Source of the DNA: Rubrivivax sp.
Lineage (GTDB): Bacteria > Pseudomonadota > Gammaproteobacteria > Burkholderiales > Burkholderiaceae_C
NCBI GenBank assembly: GCA_030693565.1
Contig: JAUYAJ010000303.1
Span: 1 to 14,194 of the forward strand
Direction: 5' to 3'
Length of the DNA stretch: 14,194 bases
Shown: positions 6,879 to 12,910 of the stretch, piece by piece
Layout: every line of letters starts with the position of its first letter
How positions within the stretch are numbered: position 1 is the stretch's first letter
Made by a program: the position numbers and the translations under genes
The notes under the pieces: generated by a model
Database searches by the model: none
Told to the model about the DNA's origin: nothing
The model's input: the letters and a program-made list of their open reading frames with translations, nothing else

Positions 6879-8129
6879 TCAGGGCCGCTTCATCTGGCAC
6901 GAAGTCGGCGTGCTCGCCACATAGGCCGGGATCGCCTTGACCTGCTGGAAGTTGAAGCCGGTGTTCTCGACGCTGTAGGGGTTCTTGGCGTCGGCCTTGC
7001 GCCATTCGCTGATGAACAGGCCTTGCTGCAATTGGTGGTCGGACTTGCGCATCTCGACCTCACCCTGGAAACCCTGGAAGCGCAGCCCGCCCATCACCGC
7101 GGCCACCTTCACCGGGTCAACGCTCTTGGCCTTGGCCATCGCCTCGACCAGCATCGCCAGCCCGTTGTAGGTGGCGCCGGTGTACCAGTCGTCGTCGAAC
7201 TTCTTCTTGAAGTCGGTCTGCAGGCGCTGGACGACACCGGGAACGCTGTTGTGGATGTAGCTGACGGCGCGCACATTGCCGCCAACGCCGGCTGCCAGCG
7301 CCGTCGGCGTGCCGCTGACACCAGCGTAGTAGGTGTAGAAGTTGGCGTTCAGGCCCGAATCCTTGGCCGCCTTGATGAGCAGCGTCAGATCCTGGCCCCA
7401 GTTGCCGGTGACCACGCTGTCGGCGCCGCTGGCCTTGATCTTGGCCACAAAAGGCGCGAAGTCCTTGACCTGGCCCAGCGGGTGCAGGTCGTCACCCACG
7501 ACCTTGACGTCGGGCCGCTTGCGCGCAATCGTGTCCTTGAAGTAGCGCGACACCTGCTGGCCGTGCGAATAGTTCTGGTTGATCAGGTAGACATTCTTGA
7601 CCTCGGGCAGGTCCTTCATGAAGCTGGTCAGCGCCTCCATCTTCATCGAGGTGTCGGCGTCGAGGCGGAAATGCCAGTAGCTGCACTTCTCGTTGGTCAG
7701 CGACGGGTCGACGGCGGCGTAGTTCAGGTAAACGACTTCCTTCCCCGGATTGCGCTCGTTGTGCTTTTGCACGGCGTCGGAAATCGCCGCCGCTGCGCCC
7801 GAGCCGTTGCCCTGCGTCACATAGCGGATGCCCTGATCGATCGCTGCCTTGAGCGAGTTCAGGCTTTCCTGCGGTGAGCCTTTGTTGTCGAAAGGCACGA
7901 ACTCGAACTTGACGCCGGCGGCGTTCTTCTTGCTGAAGTCCTCGGCGACGAACTGCCAGCTCTTGAGCTGGTTCTGGCCGACGTTGGCGAACGGGCCCGA
8001 CAAGGGGTCGATGAAACCGATCTTGACGGTCTGACCGGCTTGTGCGAAGGCCGCGCCTGCCAGCACCGCCATTGAGGCGGCCAGCGGAACGGCAAGAAGG
8101 CGCGGATTGATGCGGAAGCGGTGGGCCAT
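6879..8129 (-). CDS. Periplasmic substrate-binding protein of the HAAT ABC transporter
   Basis: A 416-residue type I periplasmic binding protein (Leu/Ile/Val-binding, Peripla_BP_6 kind). It captures the ligand in the periplasm and hands it to LivHM. The first 29 residues form a signal peptide: basic start MAHRFRINPR, hydrophobic core, cleavage likely after AFA and before QAGQTVKIGF. The mature start VKIGFIDPLSGPFANVGQ is typical of the family. Two cysteines remain in the mature protein (Cys149 and Cys411, near the C-terminus), possibly a disulfide. The start at 8129 has an excellent GGAGGA ribosome site 7-8 nt upstream; an ATG 11 codons earlier (8162) lacks one and would bury the signal peptide. 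It is the first gene of the liv operon. The ligand cannot be named: the family also takes amides, aromatic acids and other carboxylates. Confidence 0.93.
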   Translation of the reverse strand: MAHRFRINPRLLAVPLAASMAVLAGAAFAQAGQTVKIGFIDPLSGPFANVGQNQLKSWQFVAEDFSKKNAAGVKFEFVPFDNKGSPQESLNSLKAAIDQGIRYVTQGNGSGAAAAISDAVQKHNERNPGKEVVYLNYAAVDPSLTNEKCSYWHFRLDADTSMKMEALTSFMKDLPEVKNVYLINQNYSHGQQVSRYFKDTIARKRPDVKVVGDDLHPLGQVKDFAPFVAKIKASGADSVVTGNWGQDLTLLIKAAKDSGLNANFYTYYAGVSGTPTALAAGVGGNVRAVSYIHNSVPGVVQRLQTDFKKKFDDDWYTGATYNGLAMLVEAMAKAKSVDPVKVAAVMGGLRFQGFQGEVEMRKSDHQLQQGLFISEWRKADAKNPYSVENTGFNFQQVKAIPAYVASTPTSCQMKRP

Positions 8130-8307
8130 GGTCGGTATCCTCCAAGTGTCGAGTCGAACCATGGGAACTTAGCGGATACATGGGCTCGCGGGCTTCAGGG
8201 ACTTTCCCTAGGCGGTGTCGCGCTGGCAACACCAGACCGCCGTTTGACTGGGTCACTGGATGACCCCAGCGGCAACTGCTGCACCCGCCGCAGCGGACAA
8301 TCAAACC
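8130..8307. promoter_or_regulatory. Divergent intergenic region between liv and selO operons
   Basis: This 178-bp stretch must hold promoters for both the minus-strand liv operon and the plus-strand selO operon. I see no convincing paired -35/-10 boxes on either strand; a TTGACT at 8244-8249 (plus) has no -10 partner. It contains two short inverted repeats, AGGGA-ctt-TCCCT (8197-8209) and GGGTCA-ctgga-TGACCC (8250-8266). An in-frame ATG for selO also lies in it at 8260. Confidence 0.5.
8250..8266. promoter_or_regulatory. Inverted repeat GGGTCA-N5-TGACCC upstream of selO
   Basis: Perfect 6-bp arms separated by 5 bp, extending by three further pairs on each side if one C is bulged. It directly follows a TTGACT hexamer and lies about 40-58 bp before the preferred selO start. 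The size and symmetry suit a dimeric repressor or activator site, or a small mRNA hairpin. No regulator is identified. Confidence 0.35.
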
Positions 8308-9789
8308 ATGACTGCCCCTGACCTGCATGCCTTGAGCGCCGGACCGTGCTGGTGCGAGGACGGCTTCACCCGCCAGCTTGGCGCCGGCTTCCACGTCGAC
8401 CTGCCCGCCCAACCCCTTCCCGAGCCGCATTGGGTGGCGCGCAGCGCCGCGCTGGCCGCTGAGCTGGGCTGGTCCGACTGGCTGGCCAGCGACGACGCGC
8501 TGGCCCTGCTGTCCGGCCATGGCGACGCCGGCCTGCTGGCCACGGTCTACTCCGGCCACCAGTTCGGCAGCTGGGCCGGCCAGCTTGGCGATGGCCGCGC
8601 GCTGCTGGTCGGCGAGGCCGAGACCGCGCTCGGCCGCCGCGAAGTGCAGCTCAAAGGCAGCGGGCTGACGCCCTATTCGCGCATGGGCGACGGCCGCGCC
8701 GTGCTGCGTTCGTCGATCCGCGAATTCCTCTGCTCCGAGGCCATGCATGCGCTGGGCATCCCCACGACCCGGGCGCTGGCCATCGTCGGCTCGGCACTGC
8801 CGGTGCGCCGCGAGAGCGTCGAGACCGCCGCCGTCGTCACCCGGGTGGCGCCCAGTTTCCTGCGCTTCGGCCACTTCGAGCATTTCGCCCACACCGCCGC
8901 CGACCCGGCCGCGCTGCGGCGCCTCGCCGACGCCACCATCGAGCGCTACTTCCCCGAACATCGGGGCAGTGCAGCGCCGTATGCGGGGCTGCTCGAGACC
9001 GTGACCCGCCGCACCGCCCGCCTGATGGCGCAGTGGCAGGCGGTGGGTTTCTGCCACGGCGTGATGAACACCGACAACATCTCCATGCTGGGGCTGACGA
9101 TCGACTACGGCCCGTTCGGCTTTCTCGACGCCTTCGACCCCGGCCACATCTGCAACCACTCCGACCACAGCGGCCGCTATGCCTTCGCGCGCCAACCGCA
9201 GATCGGTTTCTGGAACCTGCACGCACTGGCGCAGGCGCTGCTGCCACTGATCGACGATCAGGACGCTGCGCTGGCGGCCCTCGAGCCTTACAAGACCGAG
9301 TTCCCCGACGCCTTCCTGGCCGCCATGCGCGCCAAGCTCGGGCTGGCGAGCGCGCGCGACGAGGACCGCGATCTGGTCGACGACTTGCTGCGGCGCATGG
9401 CCGCCGACCGCGCCGACTTCAGCATCACCTGGCGCCGCCTGGCGGCTTTCGACAGTGCCGCCGGCGCCGCCAACACCGCCCTGCGCGATCTCTTCATCGA
9501 ACGCGAGGCCTTCGACGCCTGGGCGCTGCGCTACGCCGAACGCCTGCGCGTCGAGGCCAGCGTTGATGCCGAGCGCGCACCGCGCATGAACCGCGTCAAC
9601 CCCAAGTATGTGCTGCGCAACCACCTGGCCGAAACCGCCATCGAGCGCGCCCGCGCAGGCGACTTCACCGAGGTCCAGCGCCTGCAGCGCGTGCTCGAGC
9701 GCCCCTTCGACGAGCAGCCCGAGCACGACGCCGACGCCGCCTTCCCGCCCGCCTGGGCACAACAGCTGGAGGTCTCCTGTTCATCATGA
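8308..9789 (+). CDS. selO: Protein adenylyltransferase SelO (YdiU family)
   Basis: A 493-residue pseudokinase-fold enzyme that transfers AMP from ATP to Ser/Thr/Tyr of target proteins; the E. coli homologue modifies glutaredoxin and other redox or metabolic proteins. Conserved blocks: VYSGHQFGSWAGQLGDGRAL (80-99), LKGSGLTPYSRMGDGRAVLR (115-134, Lys116), the catalytic region GVMNTDNISMLGLTIDYGPF (251-270, with Asp256, Asn257 and Asp266), and HICNHSDHSGRY. The protein ends LEVSCSS, with Cys491 third from last, where eukaryotic SelO has selenocysteine; Cys282 is the other half of the disulfide described for the E. coli enzyme. An unusual CWC pair (Cys14, Cys16) lies near the N-terminus. The start was set at ATG 8308 from normal family length; ATG 8260 would add 16 Ala-rich residues. 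It overlaps msrB by 4 bp. Confidence 0.96.
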   Translation: MTAPDLHALSAGPCWCEDGFTRQLGAGFHVDLPAQPLPEPHWVARSAALAAELGWSDWLASDDALALLSGHGDAGLLATVYSGHQFGSWAGQLGDGRALLVGEAETALGRREVQLKGSGLTPYSRMGDGRAVLRSSIREFLCSEAMHALGIPTTRALAIVGSALPVRRESVETAAVVTRVAPSFLRFGHFEHFAHTAADPAALRRLADATIERYFPEHRGSAAPYAGLLETVTRRTARLMAQWQAVGFCHGVMNTDNISMLGLTIDYGPFGFLDAFDPGHICNHSDHSGRYAFARQPQIGFWNLHALAQALLPLIDDQDAALAALEPYKTEFPDAFLAAMRAKLGLASARDEDRDLVDDLLRRMAADRADFSITWRRLAAFDSAAGAANTALRDLFIEREAFDAWALRYAERLRVEASVDAERAPRMNRVNPKYVLRNHLAETAIERARAGDFTEVQRLQRVLERPFDEQPEHDADAAFPPAWAQQLEVSCSS

Positions 9790-10205
9790 GCCACGACCAC
9801 GACGACCCGCGCTACCCGCTGCGCAAGAGCGACGCCGAATGGCGCGCAGAGCTCGACCCGAACCAGTACCGGGTGGCCCGCCACGCCGCCACCGAGCGCG
9901 CCTTCAGCGGCAAGTACTGGGACCACTTCGAGGCCGGGCAATACCTGTGCGTGGGCTGCGGCACGCCGCTGTTCGAGTCGAGGACCAAGTTCGACGCCGG
10001 CTGCGGCTGGCCGAGCTACTGGGAGCCCGTCAATGCCGAAGTCATCGAGCGCGTGCATGACTTCAACCACGGCATGATCCGCGTCGAGGTGCGCTGCAAC
10101 CGCTGCGGCAGCCACCTCGGCCATGTCTTCGAGGACGGGCCGGAGCCCACCGGCGAGCGCTTTTGCATCAACTCGGCGGCCATCGGCTTCAAGCCCGAGA
10201 CCTGA
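9786..10205 (+). CDS. msrB: Peptide-methionine (R)-S-oxide reductase MsrB
   Basis: A 139-residue enzyme of normal length that reduces the R-epimer of methionine sulfoxide in proteins, using thioredoxin as reductant, probably in the cytoplasm since there is no signal peptide. Structural zinc is held by two CxxC pairs, Cys55/Cys58 in CVGCGTPLF and Cys104/Cys107 in CNRCGSHLGHVF. The catalytic Cys127 lies in GERFCINSAAIGF, and Cys73 in AGCGWPSYWEP fits the recycling cysteine. All are intact. The ATG overlaps the selO stop in an ATGA junction, with GGAGG about 10 nt upstream inside selO, so translation is probably coupled. The pairing places methionine repair beside redox-linked AMPylation. Confidence 0.97.
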   Translation: MSHDHDDPRYPLRKSDAEWRAELDPNQYRVARHAATERAFSGKYWDHFEAGQYLCVGCGTPLFESRTKFDAGCGWPSYWEPVNAEVIERVHDFNHGMIRVEVRCNRCGSHLGHVFEDGPEPTGERFCINSAAIGFKPET

Positions 10206-10225
10206 CTACACCCGTACCCCCGCGC

Positions 10226-10879
10226 ATGAAGCTGCTGTTCGACTTTCTGCCCATCATCCTGTTCTTTGCCACCTTCAAGGTCGCGGGCGCGCATGGCGAA
10301 TGGGCTGCCGACTTCGCCAGCCGCCACTTCGGCGCCATCGTCTCCGGCGGCCAGGTCGGCGTTGCCGAGGCCCCCGTGCTGCTGGCGACCCTGGTCGTGA
10401 TGCTGGCCACCGTGGCCCAGGTGCTGTGGTTCCGCCTGCGCGGCCGCAAGATCGACGCCATGCTCTGGGTCAGCCTGGTGCTGGTGGTCGTGTTCGGCGG
10501 CGCCACCGTCTGGTTTCACAGCGAGACCTTCATCAAATGGAAACCCAGCGTGCTCTACTGGGTCATGGGCCTGGCGCTCTGGCTCAGCCCCTTGCTGGCG
10601 GGCAAGAACCTGTTGCGCGCCGTGCTCGGCGAGCAACTGGCCTTGCCCGACCGCGTCTGGCACCTGCTGAACTTCGCCTGGATCGCCTTTTTCGCCGCCA
10701 TGGGCCTGCTCAACCTGTGGGTGGCGCACAGCTTCGACACCGCGACCTGGGTCGACTTCAAGCTCTTGGGCACCCTCGGACTGACCCTGGTCTTCACCAT
10801 CGGCCAAGGCCTGGTGCTGAGCCGCTACCTGACGGCCGACGAGCCCGTCGCCACACCAAGCACTGGAGAGTCCCGATGA
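10226..10879 (+). CDS. yciB: Septation / inner-membrane protein YciB (IspZ family)
   Basis: A 217-residue polytopic inner-membrane protein. The family (YciB/IspZ, septation protein A) is linked to cell-envelope integrity and cell division; its molecular activity is not settled. The start MKLLFDFLPIILFFATFKV, the core VFGGATVWFHSETFIKWKPSVLY split over residues 89-111, LPDRVWHLLNFAWIAFF (140-156) and WVDFKLLGTLGLTLVFT (175-191) align well with the E. coli protein. About five hydrophobic segments are visible. It is some 35-40 residues longer than E. coli YciB (179), chiefly through a loop at about 19-50 after the first helix. ATG 10226 is preferred over an in-frame ATG at 10163 inside msrB. No clear ribosome site is seen; coupling to msrB, 20 bp upstream, is likely. 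Confidence 0.94.
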   Translation: MKLLFDFLPIILFFATFKVAGAHGEWAADFASRHFGAIVSGGQVGVAEAPVLLATLVVMLATVAQVLWFRLRGRKIDAMLWVSLVLVVVFGGATVWFHSETFIKWKPSVLYWVMGLALWLSPLLAGKNLLRAVLGEQLALPDRVWHLLNFAWIAFFAAMGLLNLWVAHSFDTATWVDFKLLGTLGLTLVFTIGQGLVLSRYLTADEPVATPSTGESR

Positions 10880-11154
10880 AGCCCGAAACCTGGGTCAATG
10901 CCGCCGAGATCGAGCAGACCTTGCGTGAGGCCTTGCAGCCGCTGTCGCTGAGCGTGCGCGACGACGGCCACCTGCACGCCGGCCACGCCGGTGCGCGTGA
11001 AGGCGGCCACTATCACGTCGACGTCTGCAGCGCCCGCTTCACCGGTCTGTCGGCTGTGGCAAGGCATCGGCTCGTTTATCATTCGCTCGCATCGCTGATG
11101 CCCCGGGGCATTCACGCGCTGGCCATCCAGGCGCGCAGCCCCGAAGAAGCCTGA
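10876..11154 (+). CDS. BolA family protein
   Basis: A 92-residue BolA/IbaG-fold protein. The family partners with monothiol glutaredoxins in iron-sulfur cluster handling, and E. coli BolA also affects morphology and transcription under stress. The visible core is the helix EIEQTLREALQPLSLSVRD (11-29), the strand HYHVDVCSARFTGLSAVARH (45-64), the RHRLVY block (63-68) with the conserved His that can ligand a cluster, and GIHALAIQARSPEE (78-91). Length is normal. ATG 10876 overlaps the yciB stop by 4 bp, with GGAGAG about 8 nt upstream. Since genomes commonly carry more than one BolA paralogue, I give the family rather than a symbol. Confidence 0.92.
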   Translation: MKPETWVNAAEIEQTLREALQPLSLSVRDDGHLHAGHAGAREGGHYHVDVCSARFTGLSAVARHRLVYHSLASLMPRGIHALAIQARSPEEA

Positions 11155-11227
11155 ACCCGTGTTGAACCCGTTCGCTCGATCGGACGCTTTCGCTGCCGCC
11201 GCAGCCCCCACCGAAAGACCCCGCTCC

Positions 11228-12037
11228 ATGAAGTCGAAGACCTTTGCCCTGCGTGCGTCGCTGGCCCTTGTCGCCACCGCCTTGCTGCTGCCGCTGGCGG
11301 CGCAGGCGCAGAACATCGCCATCGTCAATGGCAAGCCGGTGCCCAAGGCGCGCCTGGAGGTGCTGCTGCAGCAAGCCGCGCGCGCCGGCCAGCCCGTCAG
11401 CCCCGAGATGCAAGCCCAGGCCCGCGACCAGGTCGTGCTGCGCGAGATCTTCGTTCAAGAAGCCGAGAAGCGCGGCATCGCCACCCTGGCCGACTACAAG
11501 TCGCAGATGGAACTGGCGCGCCAGAGCATCCTGATCCGCGAGCTGTTCGAGGACTTCAAGCGCAAGAACCCGGTCACCGACGCCGCCGCCAAGGTCGAGT
11601 ACGACAAGTTCAAAGCCCAGGCCACCGGCACTGAATATCGCGCCCGCCACATCCTGGTCGAGAAGGAAGACGAGGCCGTCGGCCTCATCGCCCAGATCAA
11701 GGGCGGCGCCAAGTTCGAGGACCTGGCCAAGAAACATTCCAAGGACCCGGGCTCGGGCGAGAACGGCGGCGACCTCGATTTCGCCAAGTCCGACGCCTAT
11801 GTGCCCGAATTCGGCCAGGCCTTGGCCAAGCTGGCCAAGGGCGAGATGACGGCCACGCCGGTGAAGAGCCAGTTCGGCTTTCACATCATCCGCCTGGACG
11901 ACACCCGCGATGCGCCCTTCCCTGCCTTCGACGAAGTCAAGGGCCAGCTGGTCCAGCGCATGGAGCAGACCCGTCTGCAGCAATTCCAGGAAGACATGCG
12001 CGCCAAGGCCAAGACCGATTACAAGTTCGCCCCCTGA
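11228..12037 (+). CDS. Periplasmic parvulin-type peptidyl-prolyl cis-trans isomerase
   Basis: A 269-residue secreted foldase. Residues 1-27 form a signal peptide (MKSKTFALRA, hydrophobic core, cleavage likely after AAQA before QNIAIVNG). A SurA/PrsA-like N-terminal helical region (about 28-125) precedes one rotamase (PpiC) domain at about 136-226, marked by YRARHILV with His141, FEDLAKKHSKDPGSGENGGD (163-182), FGQALAKLAKGEMTATPV (195-212) and SQFGFHIIRLDD (214-225). A Gln/Lys/Arg-rich helix ends the protein. It should assist outer-membrane or periplasmic protein folding. There is a 73-bp gap after bolA. ATG 11228 is preferred; an upstream in-frame GTG at 11159 would place 23 residues before the signal peptide. 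It resembles the short single-domain PpiC/PrsA class rather than full SurA. Confidence 0.93.
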   Translation: MKSKTFALRASLALVATALLLPLAAQAQNIAIVNGKPVPKARLEVLLQQAARAGQPVSPEMQAQARDQVVLREIFVQEAEKRGIATLADYKSQMELARQSILIRELFEDFKRKNPVTDAAAKVEYDKFKAQATGTEYRARHILVEKEDEAVGLIAQIKGGAKFEDLAKKHSKDPGSGENGGDLDFAKSDAYVPEFGQALAKLAKGEMTATPVKSQFGFHIIRLDDTRDAPFPAFDEVKGQLVQRMEQTRLQQFQEDMRAKAKTDYKFAP

Positions 12038-12041
12038 TCGC

Positions 12042-12057
12042 GCGCCGGCTTCGGCGC
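12042..12057 (+). other. Small stem-loop after the isomerase stop codon
   Basis: GCGCCG and CGGCGC form a perfect 6-bp stem with a GCTT loop, starting 4 nt after the stop codon and ending 34 nt before the next ATG. No T-tract follows, so I read it as an intercistronic hairpin, at most a weak terminator. Confidence 0.35.
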
Positions 12058-12091
12058 TGCCTGTGCTGATCCCAGCCAGGCACGCAGCGAC

Positions 12092-12904
12092 ATGAACGAG
12101 ATCTTCAGCATGCTCGGCGTCGAGCATTGGAAAGGCACGTTGACCGCGCTGATCCTGCCGCCCGTGCCTTTCCTGCTGCTGATCCTGGCCGGCGCCCGCG
12201 TGCTGGCGCTGCGCCGCGGCCTGGGCTGGAGCCTGCTGCTGCTGGGCGTGGCCGGCATCTGGGCCAGTTCGACCACCGCCGTGGGCAGTGCCCTGACCCG
12301 CCATCTGCTGGCGCCGCCCCCGGCGCTGTCCGCCAGCGACATCACCGAGCTGCGGCGCAGCGCCTCAGCCCGCACAGCCATCGTCGTGCTCGGCGCCGGG
12401 CGCGAATTGCTGGCACCCGAGTACGGCGTCGCCAGCCTCAAGCACTACACCTTGGAGCGGCTGCGCTACGGCCTGTGGCTGAGCCGGGAAACCGGGCTGT
12501 CGCTCGGTTTCAGCGGCGGCATCGGCCATGGCGCCAAACCCGGCCCCAGCGAAGCCGAGGTGGCGCAGCGCATCGTCGAGCGCGAATACGGGCGCAAGCT
12601 CGCGTGGATCGAAGCGGAGTCGCGCGACACCGTCGAGAACGCCCAGCGCTCGGTGGCCTTGCTGCGCGCCGCCGGCGTTCAGCGCGTCGTTGTCGTCACG
12701 CACGGCTTCCACATGCCGCGCGCGCTGGCCGCCTTCGAACGCGCCGCGCGCCGCGATGGACCGCCGATCGCCGTGCTGACTGCGCCGATGGGCATGGCGA
12801 GTCTGGTCGGGCCTACCGACACCGACTGGCTGCCTTCGGGCGAAGGCTTCGAGAGCACCCGCATGGCATTGCGTGAATGGCTCGGTCGATTGATGGGGGC
12901 CTGA
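12092..12904 (+). CDS. DUF218 membrane protein (YdcF/ElyC family)
   Basis: A 270-residue inner-membrane protein: two hydrophobic segments (about 19-38 and 45-64) followed by a DUF218 domain from about 95. Domain marks are TAIVVLGAG (95-103), SGGIGHGAKP (141-150), ESRDTVENA (176-184), VVVTHGFHMPRALAAF (200-215) and the terminal block LPSGEGFESTRMALREWLG (247-265). The layout matches E. coli ElyC (about 259 residues), implicated in envelope biogenesis through the undecaprenyl carrier; the biochemical activity of the family is unproved. It follows the isomerase by 54 bp, with a weak ribosome site, and is the last gene of the plus-strand cluster. Its stop codon lies 6 bp from that of the convergent gene at 12911. 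Confidence 0.9.
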   Translation: MNEIFSMLGVEHWKGTLTALILPPVPFLLLILAGARVLALRRGLGWSLLLLGVAGIWASSTTAVGSALTRHLLAPPPALSASDITELRRSASARTAIVVLGAGRELLAPEYGVASLKHYTLERLRYGLWLSRETGLSLGFSGGIGHGAKPGPSEAEVAQRIVEREYGRKLAWIEAESRDTVENAQRSVALLRAAGVQRVVVVTHGFHMPRALAAFERAARRDGPPIAVLTAPMGMASLVGPTDTDWLPSGEGFESTRMALREWLGRLMGA

Positions 12905-12910
12905 ACCACC

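Noticed and set aside
8130..8162. Upstream ATG (8162) for the binding protein
   Set aside because: The 8129 ATG has a strong GGAGGA ribosome site and yields a canonical signal peptide; the longer form would hide it.
8197..8209. AGGGA-ctt-TCCCT inverted repeat as an operator
   Set aside because: Only 5-bp arms, does not extend, and such repeats are expected by chance; mentioned in the intergenic region but not called as its own site.
7492..9762. A 756-codon open frame on the minus strand, antisense to selO and running into the binding-protein gene in another frame
   Set aside because: It opposes a clearly conserved selO, is out of frame with the binding-protein gene, has low-complexity Ala/Gly/Arg/Gln composition and shows no motif. 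It is a by-product of high GC at third positions.
11155..11227. Possible promoter or extra coding start (GTG 11159) ahead of the isomerase
   Set aside because: TTGAAC at 11162 has no -10 partner, and the GTG would put 23 residues before a clean signal peptide.
11039..12304. A 421-codon minus-strand frame antisense to the isomerase gene
   Set aside because: Composition artefact opposite a conserved secreted foldase; no motif or ribosome site supports it.
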